From Microbacteriaceae bacterium PS02070 (lineage in GTDB: Bacteria > Actinomycetota > Actinomycetes > Actinomycetales > Microbacteriaceae): DNA of 64,000 nt. The DNA lies in assembly GCA_029959865.1 (NCBI GenBank), contig JASCPE010000009.1:1-64000 (forward strand), read 5' to 3'. A program made the position numbers and the translations under genes. The notes beneath the pieces were generated by a model. It was given only the letters and a program-made list of their open reading frames with translations. It searched no databases and was not told the origin of the DNA. This document shows positions 46,083 to 55,208 of this stretch, one piece after another (the first letter of the stretch is position 1; every line of letters starts with the position of its first letter).

Positions 46083-46292
46083 TCAGGTGACCGCAGGATC
46101 ATCATCCGGGCTGAAGATGTCCTCGATCGGTCGTTCCAGGACCTGCGCCATTCGGAAGGCCAACGGCAGCGATGGGTCGAAGCGGCCCCGCTCGATGGAG
46201 ATGATCGTCTGCCGGGAGACGCCAAGGGCATCCGCGAGGGCTTGTTGCGACCATCGGCGTTCCGCCCTGAGCGCAGGGAGCACATTACGCAT
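46083..46292 (-). CDS. Small HTH transcriptional regulator (Xre, YozG-type)
   Basis: A 69-residue protein that is almost all helix-turn-helix (SQQALADALGVSRQTIISIERGR) with no sensor domain. It is of the small Cro/CI-like regulator type found with a membrane partner. Its start overlaps the stop of the membrane protein gene (ATGA), so the two form one operon and probably the regulator binds the operator region upstream of both. Confidence 0.9.
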   Translation of the reverse strand: MRNVLPALRAERRWSQQALADALGVSRQTIISIERGRFDPSLPLAFRMAQVLERPIEDIFSPDDDPAVT

Positions 46293-46780
46293 CAGCCGCG
46301 CCGGCGCTGCACGAGGTAACGCACCGTGCAACTGATCGCGGCCAGCAGGATGACGCCCGCGAACACGGCATACGCGCGGACTTCAAGCGTCGGGATGAAC
46401 GCCGAGATGAAGGCGGCGAGGCCGACGACCAAGACAACGTCGCTCAGTGCTCCCGCGGCGGCCCGCGTGTACCACTGCGACTCGACGGACTCTTCGGGCC
46501 GATCGGTTGCGCCGACCAGGGTCGCGCGGTCGATCACGACAGCGTAGGTGAGCCCGAGGGTCGCAGGAAAGGTGCAGATGGCCACGATCACTCCGAGGAG
46601 GAGAGGGGATGGCACGTCGCTGCCGGTCAGTGGCGTGATCCATGCCGCGGCGCTCCCGATGAGGGCGGCAACGACCACGCCGATCGGGATCGCGACCGCG
46701 ATCGCCGGGATATTCGTGCCGAAGCGAGCGAGCCCCCATTTCGTGCGGCGGCGTGTGGTGGGTGTGGCGTGAGTGTTCAT
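46292..46780 (-). CDS. Four-helix membrane protein, partner of the HTH regulator
   Basis: The 162-residue protein has four hydrophobic segments (PAIAVAIPIGVVVAALIGSAA; SPLLLGVIVAICTFPATLGL; GALSDVVLVVGLAAFISAFI; YAVFAGVILLAAISCTV) and basic ends. It resembles the DUF2178-like partners of small Xre regulators. Function unknown. A strong AAAGGAGG ribosome binding site precedes the ATG. Confidence 0.83.
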   Translation of the reverse strand: MNTHATPTTRRRTKWGLARFGTNIPAIAVAIPIGVVVAALIGSAAAWITPLTGSDVPSPLLLGVIVAICTFPATLGLTYAVVIDRATLVGATDRPEESVESQWYTRAAAGALSDVVLVVGLAAFISAFIPTLEVRAYAVFAGVILLAAISCTVRYLVQRRRG

Positions 46781-46792
46781 GATGCCTCCTTT

Positions 46793-46830
46793 GTAAAGGA
46801 GACTTTACGTGTCAAGTGTGCTTTACGCAA
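46793..46830 (-). promoter_or_regulatory. Promoter and operator of the membrane protein-HTH operon
   Basis: On the minus strand, -35 TTGCGT (46830-46825) and -10 TAAAGT (46807-46802) are 17 bp apart. The hexamer GTAAAG occurs three times: directly repeated at 46826-46821 and 46808-46803, and inverted at 46793-46798, where it forms a perfect 6-4-6 palindrome overlapping the -10. Autorepression by the HTH protein is inferred. Confidence 0.65.
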
Positions 46831-46857
46831 TCACGTGTTGCGTCTTTTTGCACGCGC

Positions 46858-47217
46858 TCAGGTGGCGATGTAGATCTTGCGCAACGTCTCGGTGACGGTC
46901 CAGACGCTTCGCGTCCCCGCGGCCAGGCGCACGACACTGCCCGGGGAAAGTGCGAGGTCTGCCGGGGGCGCGCTGAGGCCGGGCACCTCCTGGAACCGGA
47001 CCGTCGCGGCGCCGGCAAGCACGACGAAGGTCTCGTCGATCTCCGTGTCCGCCGCCGTCCCCGTGGTCATCTCCCACACGCCGACTTCGACGCCGTTCCT
47101 CTCGTCGAGCGTGACCGACCCGGCAGACGGCGTGCCCTCGATCGGATCGGGGAGTAGCTCATGAGGGACGTCGAGGGCGAGCGCATCGACGAGCTCGGAC
47201 GGACGCAGCGTCGTCAT
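46858..47217 (-). CDS. Cupin-domain protein
   Basis: A 119-residue single cupin barrel of the DUF861/cupin_3 type (VEVGVWEMTTGTAADTEIDETFVVLAGAATVRF ... LSPGSVVRLAAGTRSVWTVTETLRKIYIA). Such proteins often sit beside FAD-dependent amine oxidases, as here: its ATG overlaps the stop of the oxidoreductase gene, so they are co-translated. Only one metal ligand pattern is suggested (E in DETF), so enzymatic activity is uncertain. Confidence 0.87.
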   Translation of the reverse strand: MTTLRPSELVDALALDVPHELLPDPIEGTPSAGSVTLDERNGVEVGVWEMTTGTAADTEIDETFVVLAGAATVRFQEVPGLSAPPADLALSPGSVVRLAAGTRSVWTVTETLRKIYIAT

Positions 47218-48611
47218 GAGTCAAAGCCCAGGCCGACAGCATCCATCGTGCGCAGAAAGAGATTCCTCTTGCCCTCGTTGTGATCGGCGCCATCAAGAGC
47301 CGCTTTCATTGCCGTGACGCCGATGAAGGCGGCCGGCTCCGGAGGGAAGGGGAGGGGCTTCTTGCGCACCATCTCCAGTTCGGTCCGCTCGGTCTCCTCG
47401 CCGGAAAGCAGATCGAGCATGACATCCGCCGCGAATCGCGTGGCTCCGACTCCGAGCCCGGTGAAGCCGAGCGCATAGGCGATCGAGTCTTCCCGCGCCG
47501 TGCCGTAGAACGCGCAGAACTGCGAGCACGTATCGATCGCCCCGGCCCACCGGTGTGTGAATGCAAGTCCGGTCAACTGCGGGAAGGTGGTGAAGAAGTG
47601 AGATGCGAGCGTGCGGAACGACTCCGGCCGCTCCTCATACTCGGGGCGCACCTTGCCGCCGTAGTGATACACGGCGTCGTATCCACCGAACAGGATCCGG
47701 TCATCGGCCGTGAGCCGGTAATAGTGGAACTGATTCGCGAGGTCGGCGAGGCCCTGACGGCCCTCCCATCCGATGGCGTCCTTCTGCTCCGGGGTCATCG
47801 GCTCGGTCATCAGCACATAGTCATAGACCGGAACGGTCATGAGCTTGTTTCGCTTCAGGAGCGAGGGGAAGACGTTCGTGGCCAGCACGACCTGCGTGGC
47901 GACGATGGTGCCCTCCGAGGTGTTGACCGTCACGGGGCCATCGCCCTCGAGCGCTGTCGCGCGAGTGTGCTCGTAGATCTCCACCCCGAGGTCGGACGCC
48001 ACGCGCGCGAGTTCAAGCGCGAGCTTGCCCGGGTTGACGAGGGCGGTCGTTTCCTTCTCCCACGCGCCCGCGAGATAGGTGGGGGAGTTGACCTCCTGTC
48101 GAACCGCATCGCGATCGAAGAAAACCGGCTCGCCTCGGAGCCATTCGACCTGGTGTGGCTCGATGGCGACTTCGAGGGTGCCCGTGCGCTCCCACTCCAC
48201 ATCCATGTCGTACCGCGCGACCGTGGCTTCGATCTCATTCAGGTTCTGGAGACCGAGTTCGTCGAGCCTGTCCACCTCGTCGGGCCACCGTGTCTCGCCG
48301 TTGGAGCGCCCGTGCGTGAGGCTCGCATCGACGAAGCCCCCGTTGCGCCCGCTCGCCGCCCATCCGAGCCGCGCGGCCTCGATCAGCACGACGCGGCGCT
48401 TCGGATCGCGCTCCTTTGCACGGATCGCCGTCCAGAGGCCGGTGTAGCCGCCGCCGATGATCGCTAGATCCGTCTCCACGTGGTCGCGGAGAAGGGGGTG
48501 CTCGGGGCGGTCGAGGCCCTCCAGCCAGAAGACCGACTTCTTCGCGTGCGCCAGACTCGCGTCGATGACCGATTCGTCGGGCCGTTCACGTTCAAAGACT
48601 GTCGTGTGCAT
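47214..48611 (-). CDS. FAD-dependent amine oxidoreductase (DAO family)
   Basis: The 465-residue enzyme has an N-terminal dinucleotide-binding motif (ETDLAIIGGGYTGLWTAIRA), the ASGRNGGFVDASLTHG segment and a C-terminal FAD motif (YALGFTGLGVGATRFAADVMLDLLSG). It resembles gamma-glutamylputrescine oxidoreductase/PuuB-type enzymes, so a role in polyamine or amine degradation is possible. Start at the ATG after GGAAGGG; a longer in-frame N-terminus is not supported. It is in an operon with the cupin. Confidence 0.88.
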   Translation of the reverse strand: MHTTVFERERPDESVIDASLAHAKKSVFWLEGLDRPEHPLLRDHVETDLAIIGGGYTGLWTAIRAKERDPKRRVVLIEAARLGWAASGRNGGFVDASLTHGRSNGETRWPDEVDRLDELGLQNLNEIEATVARYDMDVEWERTGTLEVAIEPHQVEWLRGEPVFFDRDAVRQEVNSPTYLAGAWEKETTALVNPGKLALELARVASDLGVEIYEHTRATALEGDGPVTVNTSEGTIVATQVVLATNVFPSLLKRNKLMTVPVYDYVLMTEPMTPEQKDAIGWEGRQGLADLANQFHYYRLTADDRILFGGYDAVYHYGGKVRPEYEERPESFRTLASHFFTTFPQLTGLAFTHRWAGAIDTCSQFCAFYGTAREDSIAYALGFTGLGVGATRFAADVMLDLLSGEETERTELEMVRKKPLPFPPEPAAFIGVTAMKAALDGADHNEGKRNLFLRTMDAVGLGFDS

Positions 48612-48642
48612 GTCGTGCCCTTCCGGTGGTGGAACCGTCAGA

Positions 48643-50358
48643 TCATGAGGGAGCGTCGCTCGAACGCGTTGCTCGCACGATACTGGAGATCGGCAGGGTC
48701 CGTTCGACATCAGCAGCGCGATCGCGTCCACGCAGTCGCCCACCGCCGAGCCCTGTCGCCTCCAGCGTGAAGGTGCGTTCGCTGCCGTCGGGGAGTCGAA
48801 CCACCGCATCGAGGACAGCGCGCTCCCGTACGGCCTGTTCGAGTTCGCGGTGCAGCCAGACGCCCTCCGAGTCATCGTCCTTATTCGCGCGGAGTCGGGC
48901 GATGAGGGGGGCATAGTCGGCGGCAACCGCCGCGCTCGTGCCTGCGCCACCCGCCCGAGCCACCGCGCGCGGAGAACCATTGTCGTCGACGGCCACCACG
49001 GGGTAGCGGGCATCGAGCAGCATCCAGTAGGTCGTCGACGCTCCGCTGCGTGTGGACAGGTGATCGTCGTCGCGCACGAGACCGAGTGGACGGAGGGCGT
49101 GGTCGACCAGCAGCGACTCGAGGAGGGTATCGTCTGCGCTCCGGATCACCGTCGTGCCGTGCTCGTCTGCTCCCACCCGGATACGGCCGTGCCGTTCCGC
49201 GGCCCGGCCGATCTCATAGTCGAGCGGCTGGGGGAGCCCGGTGAGGGAGATCTCGGAAAGAAACGCTCGGATGGTGTCCGCGGTCTCGCCGGTGCTGAGC
49301 GCGCGGCCGAGGGTGTCGGCGCTGAAGCGATAGGAGGAGGCCTGCGCGCGTGTCTCGCGGCGGGCGATCGATCGCAGACGCACATCGATGACGGGCGCGA
49401 GTGGCCCGGGCGCGATCGCGGTCAGATCGTTCTGCAGGTAGATGCGATCGACCTCGTGGGGCAGGAGCGTCTCCAGCGCGGCCACATTCGGTGCGCCGCC
49501 GTCGGCAAAGTCCTGCGTCCAGGGAAAAGCTGCTCCGTCGGCGGCGAAGATCGCCCACCGCACGAAGAGCGCGCGCAGGCGCACAGCCCGTTCGGGCCAG
49601 GCGATATCGAACGGGTACGCACCGGCCCACGTGGAAGGGTCGGTCCACCCTCCGTTCGAGGTGCGCAACGCAGAGGGAAGCTCCTCGCGCAGTCCCCGGG
49701 CGATCGATACCCACCGATCGATTGTCGAGGTGCGGAGCCACCGCGCGCCCTCGGCGGTGATGGTCCAGTTGCGTTCTGCGCCGGCCAGCACGCCGACGGT
49801 CTCAGCGATCGCGATGAGTTCATCGGCTTGCTGGGCGTCGGTCACGGCCCCTTCCTCGATCAGGCGGCGCCGATCGGCGGCACCCAGAGCGCCCGATCCG
49901 ATCCGACCGAGGGGGTGGTGGACGGCGACCAGCAGGAGATCAGCGAGGGAGGCCGACGACACGAGGGCTCGTTCCGCCGCCGCGTCGGCGGACTCGCCCG
50001 GGGCGGTGTCTCGGGGACCCACCACGACGCGCGGGAGGGCGTCGACGATCCCGCGGACGACGTCGAGCACGACACCGTCTTCACGTATCACCCCGTGCGC
50101 GTGCAGGGAGCTACGGTGCGCGGGGGCGGTGGGCGTGCCGGCCAGACTCGCGCGCTCGATCGCGGCGGCTTCGTCGGCGGTGAGGGCTGCCAGGGAGCGG
50201 GTGATCAGAGCTGGCTCAAGCAACGACTCGGCGGCGTCGTACGCATCGTTCCACGGCGCAGAGGCCGGAACGCCGCGCTCGACCAGGAGCCGCTCCAGCG
50301 TCTCATCATCGAGATTCGCGAGGACCGCGGCCAGTTCGCGCGCGTCCGACCCAGCCAC
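48643..50358 (-). CDS. Helicase-associated (Helicase_C_3) domain protein
   Basis: The 571-residue protein belongs to the family with the Helicase_C_3/XPB-Ssl2-like region. The middle reads LPHEVDRIYLQNDLTAIAPGPLAPVIDVRLRSIARRETRAQASSYRFSAD. No Walker motif is present, so it is not itself a helicase. A C-terminal WYL-like segment (LDAVVRLPDGSERTFTLEATGLGGGRLRGRD) ends the protein. In actinomycetes this family accompanies the XPB helicase at 44-46 kb, and a joint role in DNA repair is inferred. GTG start, 1 nt after the stop of the small membrane gene. Confidence 0.86.
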   Translation of the reverse strand: MAGSDARELAAVLANLDDETLERLLVERGVPASAPWNDAYDAAESLLEPALITRSLAALTADEAAAIERASLAGTPTAPAHRSSLHAHGVIREDGVVLDVVRGIVDALPRVVVGPRDTAPGESADAAAERALVSSASLADLLLVAVHHPLGRIGSGALGAADRRRLIEEGAVTDAQQADELIAIAETVGVLAGAERNWTITAEGARWLRTSTIDRWVSIARGLREELPSALRTSNGGWTDPSTWAGAYPFDIAWPERAVRLRALFVRWAIFAADGAAFPWTQDFADGGAPNVAALETLLPHEVDRIYLQNDLTAIAPGPLAPVIDVRLRSIARRETRAQASSYRFSADTLGRALSTGETADTIRAFLSEISLTGLPQPLDYEIGRAAERHGRIRVGADEHGTTVIRSADDTLLESLLVDHALRPLGLVRDDDHLSTRSGASTTYWMLLDARYPVVAVDDNGSPRAVARAGGAGTSAAVAADYAPLIARLRANKDDDSEGVWLHRELEQAVRERAVLDAVVRLPDGSERTFTLEATGLGGGRLRGRDRAADVERTLPISSIVRATRSSDAPS

Positions 50359-50359
50359 G

Positions 50360-50635
50360 TCACCGCCCCTTGTTGGCGCGAGATCTCCGGACGAACGCCA
50401 TGATGACGACGGTCATTAAGCAGACGAAGGCGAGGATCGGCGCGACATAGACCACCACGGTGACGATGGGCCACACGCCGGATCCGAAGTCGGGCTGTGA
50501 CATACCGGAGGCTGTGCCGATCATGATCGACAGGAAGCACACAACCGACAGGAGCATGAGGCCCAGTGCTATGGCGGCCAGGATCCGGTCGATGCGGCGG
50601 ACGGGAACGTCCTCGCCGCCTTGTCGCGTGCTCAT
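50360..50635 (-). CDS. Small two-helix membrane protein
   Basis: A 91-residue protein with two hydrophobic helices (LAAIALGLMLLSVVCFLSIMIG and VWPIVTVVVYVAPILAFVCLMTVVIMAFV) separated by a short loop with basic ends. No domain recognised. It is packed directly before the Helicase_C_3 gene on the same strand and divergent from the cold-shock gene. Confidence 0.75.
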   Translation of the reverse strand: MSTRQGGEDVPVRRIDRILAAIALGLMLLSVVCFLSIMIGTASGMSQPDFGSGVWPIVTVVVYVAPILAFVCLMTVVIMAFVRRSRANKGR

Positions 50636-50740
50636 CGGGTCAAGCCTAGTCGGTCCGGGTGTGACGTACTCTTGACAGTGGATCATTCGATCCGGTTCGT
50701 TCTGCGCGCCTTCGGGCGTTACATCAGTGAGGTTTTTCAC

Positions 50741-51124
50741 ATGCCCACCGGCAAGGTCAGGTTCTTCGACGAGGACAAGGGTTTCGGCTTCATCGCGAGC
50801 GATGACGGCCAGGACGTCTTCCTGCACGCGACGGCGTTGCCGCAGGGGACGACGTCGGTCAAGCCCGGTACCCGCCTGGACTTCGGCGTCGCGGATGGTC
50901 GTCGTGGCCCGCAGGCGCTCGCGGTGCGCGTTCTGGATGCCCCCGCAAGCCTCGCGAAGCGCAATAGAAAGCCTGCTGACGACATGGCCATCATCGTCGA
51001 GGACCTCGTGAAGCTCCTCGACGGCATCGGTGGCGACCTTCGTCGCGGCCGCTATCCGAACGCGTCACACGGCAAGAAGGTCGCGGCTGTTCTGCGTAAG
51101 GTCGCCGATGACCTCGACGCCTGA
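50741..51124 (+). CDS. Cold-shock domain protein with C-terminal extension
   Basis: A 127-residue protein. Residues 1-66 are a cold-shock domain (MPTGKVRFFDEDKGFGFI, DVFLHAT) and residues 67-127 form a helical basic extension (DMAIIVEDLVKLLDGIGGDLRRGRYPN ... VAAVLRKVADDL). Such longer cold-shock proteins are typical of Microbacteriaceae. Its stop overlaps the DUF3027 start by 17 nt, so the genes are linked. Confidence 0.92.
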   Translation: MPTGKVRFFDEDKGFGFIASDDGQDVFLHATALPQGTTSVKPGTRLDFGVADGRRGPQALAVRVLDAPASLAKRNRKPADDMAIIVEDLVKLLDGIGGDLRRGRYPNASHGKKVAAVLRKVADDLDA

Positions 51125-51779
51125 GGACATCGACCCGCGTCTGGTGGAGGCCCACGAGCTCGCAAAGGCGGCACTGTTCGAGGTGACGCCGGCTGAGACT
51201 GTCGGCGAGCTGCAGGGGCATGTCGTCGAGGGGGAGGGAGTCATCTCCCTTCGCTTTGCCAACACGATGCCCGGCTACCCCGGCTGGTTCTGGACCGTGA
51301 GCGTCGCAGCGGTCGAGGGCGCGGACCCCACGGTCCTCGAAGTCGAGCTGCTCCCCAGCGACCATGCCCTCCTCGCGCCCGAATGGGTGCCGTGGGCGGT
51401 GCGCCTCGCTGAGTATCACGCCGCCCAGGCCGCTCAGGCCGATGAGGATGACTCGGAGCATGACGCGGACGAGTCGGATGACTCTGACGAGGATGCAGAC
51501 TCCGATTTCGAGGACGTCGATGACATCGACGAGTCGGAGTTCGATACGGACGGGTCGCCGATCCTTCATTCCGGTGACGTCGACGGCGTCGACATCGACG
51601 AGTTGGATGCCGACTCCCACGACGAGGACGGGGACTCGGACGACTCCGTCGACGCCGACTCGGACGAGTCTGACAGCGACGATTCGGACCAGGGCGACGC
51701 TGACGCGGACCCGCACGACGCTAACCCGGACAAGGACGACGCCGACCCGGACGACGTCAATCGGTCAGAAGACGCCTGA
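51108..51779 (+). CDS. DUF3027 protein with acidic low-complexity tail
   Basis: The 223-residue protein starts at an ATG inside the end of the cold-shock gene. Residues 1-110 are the DUF3027 core (MPGYPGWFWTVSVAAVEGADPTVLEVELLPSDHALLAPEW VPWAVRL is the conserved block). Residues 110-223 are an extremely Asp/Ser/Glu-rich tail (DDSDDSDEDADSD and similar). The fixed-length family usually carries other domains; here the tail replaces them. The tail suggests binding to basic partners, but no function is known. The cold-shock-DUF3027 order is conserved in actinomycetes. Confidence 0.87.
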   Translation: MTSTPEDIDPRLVEAHELAKAALFEVTPAETVGELQGHVVEGEGVISLRFANTMPGYPGWFWTVSVAAVEGADPTVLEVELLPSDHALLAPEWVPWAVRLAEYHAAQAAQADEDDSEHDADESDDSDEDADSDFEDVDDIDESEFDTDGSPILHSGDVDGVDIDELDADSHDEDGDSDDSVDADSDESDSDDSDQGDADADPHDANPDKDDADPDDVNRSEDA

Positions 51780-51818
51780 CCTCGTCTCGACGGTGCCCCA
51801 CCGCCTCGGCGACGAAAT

Positions 51819-52946
<1,128 letters not shown>

Positions 52947-53031
52947 CTATCGACGCGAGGCTCTCGCCCGAGCTCGTGTCCCCTCCAACCGATAGGCTGG
53001 AACAACCAACTTCACGCGCATCGAGGGCACC

Positions 53032-53739
53032 ATGACGGATCTGATCGACACCACTGAGATGTACCTGCGGACGATCCTCGAACTCGAGGAAGAGGGCATC
53101 GTCCCCCTTCGGGCTCGGATCTCGGAGCGTCGCGGTCACTCGGGACCCACCGTCTCTCAAACCATCGGGCGGATGGAGCGTGACGGGCTGGTCGTCGTCG
53201 CGGAGGATCGCCGTCTCGAACTGACCGAATCCGGGCGTGAAAAGGCGATCAACGTGATGCGGAAGCACCGCCTTGCGGAGCGACTGCTCAGCGACGTGAT
53301 CGGACTCGACTGGGCCTACGTGCACGAAGAAGCCTGCCGCTGGGAGCACGTGATGAGCGAGCTCGTCGAGCGGCGCCTCGTCGAGCTGTTGGACCACCCG
53401 ACCGAATCGCCGTACGGAAACCCCATTCCTGGCCTGGACAGGCTGGGTGACGTTCCGGCGGATACCTTCGGCGAGGGCGTCGTCGGTCTTGTACGGGTCT
53501 TGGAAGAGGGGGAGGGTCCGGTCACCGGCACCGTACGACGCCTCGCCGAGACGGTGCAGGTCGACCCGGACCTGTTGGATCAGTTCCGGACCGCAGGGGT
53601 GCTCCCCGGAGCCACCGGTACGTTCCGTTTCAATGAGGGATACGTCCTCGTGGAGATGGATGGCACCGACGAGGGGCTGGAACTTCCCGTAGAGATTGCG
53701 GCGCACATCTTCCTCGTCGATTCCCGTCTCGTTCCCTGA
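53032..53739 (+). CDS. DtxR/IdeR-family metal-dependent regulator
   Basis: The 235-residue protein has an N-terminal winged helix (TEMYLRTILELEEEGIVPLRARISERRGHSGPTVSQTIGRME), a dimerisation/metal-binding domain with the H-E-E-x-C-R-W-E-H-V-M-S motif (HEEACRWEHVMS) and a C-terminal SH3-like domain. This is the full IdeR/DtxR layout, so Fe(II)-dependent repression of iron uptake is likely; Mn control by an MntR-like variant is possible. It is divergent from serC. Confidence 0.93.
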   Translation: MTDLIDTTEMYLRTILELEEEGIVPLRARISERRGHSGPTVSQTIGRMERDGLVVVAEDRRLELTESGREKAINVMRKHRLAERLLSDVIGLDWAYVHEEACRWEHVMSELVERRLVELLDHPTESPYGNPIPGLDRLGDVPADTFGEGVVGLVRVLEEGEGPVTGTVRRLAETVQVDPDLLDQFRTAGVLPGATGTFRFNEGYVLVEMDGTDEGLELPVEIAAHIFLVDSRLVP

Positions 53740-53787
53740 ACACGGCGGCGGGTTCGAACCGCTGTCCACAGGTTGTAACGGTTCAAC

Positions 53788-53816
53788 GTGACATATTCGT
53801 TACCTTCGGGTACTGT
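53788..53816 (+). promoter_or_regulatory. Predicted promoter of the M23 endopeptidase gene
   Basis: GTGACA (53788-53793) and TACTGT (53811-53816) are separated by 17 bp, a good sigma-A type pair. It would start a leader of about 140 nt. Confidence 0.6.
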
Positions 53817-53821
53817 CGGTA

Positions 53822-53957
53822 CGGTCGCGGTGAGAAGCCCACCGAGACCGCCACGTAAGTTGCCTCCCTGGCTCGTCGTTTACGAGGTGTAGCCCGCACG
53901 CACGTGCAACGACACACAGTGTTGACGAGCCAGCGCTCCGGCGCAGAGGCGCCGGAG
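53822..53957 (+). promoter_or_regulatory. Structured 5' leader with sequestered ribosome binding site
   Basis: The leader contains three helices. The first is a hairpin at 53822-53850 (CGGTC and GGTG arms). The second is a 10-bp perfect pair CTGGCTCGTC (53868-53877) with GACGAGCCAG (53924-53933), whose 5' arm can alternatively pair with ACGAG at 53882-53886. The third is a hairpin CTCCGGCGC (53936-53944) / GCGCCGGAG (53949-53957) that overlaps the GGAGG ribosome binding site. It looks like a regulatory RNA. I could not match it to a known riboswitch class; the actinobacterial c-di-AMP class was considered because it often controls such enzymes, but the conserved blocks are not seen. Confidence 0.6.
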
Positions 53958-53962
53958 GAAAT

Positions 53963-54913
53963 TTGGCTGAGAAGTTTGATGAGTCGACAGACCGACCCGA
54001 CGGGACGTCGACCGATTTGACCCCTGCGTCGCGCTCTTTGCGACGTATGCCCTCATTCGTGGAACCGGTCCGTCCGGGCACGATCGCACCGGCCTCGAGC
54101 CGTCGCGTGAGCCGCCGTATGCGCGGCCGCCATCCGATTCGTGCGTTCTTCACCGTCACCGCTGTCGCGGGCCTGGTCGCGACTGTCGCGATCCCCGCCG
54201 TCTCCGCTGCGCGCGGAACGTCGGCTGAGGCGCTGACTCTGCAGCAAGTGGCCGCGGAGAACGCCCAGTCGCTCGTGGTGGCCTCCGAGGCTACGCCCAC
54301 GACGTCCGAGCGTGGCTCCTACTCGGCGACCTCGATGGATGAGATCGAGAAGAAGCGCGCCGAAGAGGCTGCCCGCAAGGCTCTCGAAGCCCGCCTTGCC
54401 GCCGAGCGCGCTGCCGCCGCGGAGGCTGCGAGCAGCTCGACGCAGTCTTCTTCTTCTTCTTCTTCCTCGTCGTCATCGTCGAGCTCGTCCGCTGCTGCCC
54501 CGGCAACCTCGGCGATCGCACCGGCGGGCAGCATCGTTCGTCCGCTTCCGAACTTCGACAACTTCGGCACTCCCTACGCAGGTCACCGCGGCACCGACTA
54601 CATGGTCGGCCGCGGCACTGCGATCTACTCGATCGCAGACGGCACCGTCGTCGCATCGAGCGAGAACGGCCCGGGCTGGGGCGTGTACGTCAAGGTTGCC
54701 CACAACATCGGCGGCCAGAACGTGACCTCCCTCTACGCGCACATGAACTACGGCTCACGCGCCGTGTCGGTGGGTGACACGGTCTCCGCCGGCCAGTTGC
54801 TCGGTACGGTCGGCGATTCAGGCCGCGCCTTCGGCACGCACCTGCACCTCGAGATCGTCGTCAACGGGTCGTACATGGTTCCGGAGAACTGGCTCGTCGC
54901 CAACCTCGGCTGA
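53963..54913 (+). CDS. M23-family metalloendopeptidase, secreted
   Basis: The 316-residue protein starts at TTG. It has an Arg-rich N-terminus, a membrane or signal helix (about residues 54-80), a Lys/Ala/Glu coiled-coil (115-150), a serine homopolymer linker of about 16 residues and a C-terminal M23 (lysostaphin-type) domain with HRGTDY, SLYAHMNY and THLHLEI (zinc H/D/H and catalytic His). It likely cuts or binds peptidoglycan cross-bridges during growth. Expression probably depends on the structured leader upstream. The Ser tract is encoded by a TCT-rich microsatellite (about 54450-54490). Confidence 0.93.
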   Translation: MAEKFDESTDRPDGTSTDLTPASRSLRRMPSFVEPVRPGTIAPASSRRVSRRMRGRHPIRAFFTVTAVAGLVATVAIPAVSAARGTSAEALTLQQVAAENAQSLVVASEATPTTSERGSYSATSMDEIEKKRAEEAARKALEARLAAERAAAAEAASSSTQSSSSSSSSSSSSSSSAAAPATSAIAPAGSIVRPLPNFDNFGTPYAGHRGTDYMVGRGTAIYSIADGTVVASSENGPGWGVYVKVAHNIGGQNVTSLYAHMNYGSRAVSVGDTVSAGQLLGTVGDSGRAFGTHLHLEIVVNGSYMVPENWLVANLG

Positions 54914-54998
54914 ACACGCCGTCACCGGACGTTCGCTTCGTCGTAACTTCCGCTGTCCTACACTGATCCCGACGCTCGCGCGAGCAGAGGGGGAGCCG

Positions 54999-55109
54999 AT
55001 GGACCGCAGGCCACGCATTCGAACCGTGGATGCTCTCGGTCTGTACGTCCTTCGGCATTGCACTCAGGACTGCTGCGGCCAATGCCGCGCGCGAAAGGCG
55101 CTGTCATGA
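54999..55109 (+). CDS. 36-residue cysteine-rich micro-ORF
   Basis: An ORF of 36 codons with an AGAGGGGGA ribosome binding site. It is basic with a C-x3-C-C-x2-C cluster (CTQDCCGQC) that could bind a metal. Its last bases form part of the terminator. No homolog is known to me. It may be a real small protein, or a leader peptide for the terminator that ends it. Confidence 0.45.
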   Translation: MDRRPRIRTVDALGLYVLRHCTQDCCGQCRARKALS

Positions 55110-55124
55110 TGACAGCGCCTTTTT
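55094..55124 (+). terminator. Intrinsic terminator with U-tract
   Basis: A 13-bp perfect hairpin (AAAGGCGCTGTCA and complement around TGA) is followed by a short run of T. It overlaps the stop codon of the cysteine-rich micro-ORF. Confidence 0.9.
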
Positions 55125-55208
55125 CGTTCCCGTCCGCACGCCCGACCCTCGCGCCTCGTCGAACACGAACACCGCTGAAGCCGTCACCGGCCGTTCGAGA
55201 GGACACCC

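Noticed and set aside
50636..50740. Antisense extension of the small membrane gene into the cold-shock promoter region
   Set aside because: The longer frame runs over the start of the cold-shock gene; MSTRQGG at 50635 is the natural start.
53822..53957. ydaO-type c-di-AMP riboswitch
   Set aside because: The conserved blocks and the GGAGGAACC-type element of that class are not recognisable; left as an unclassified leader.
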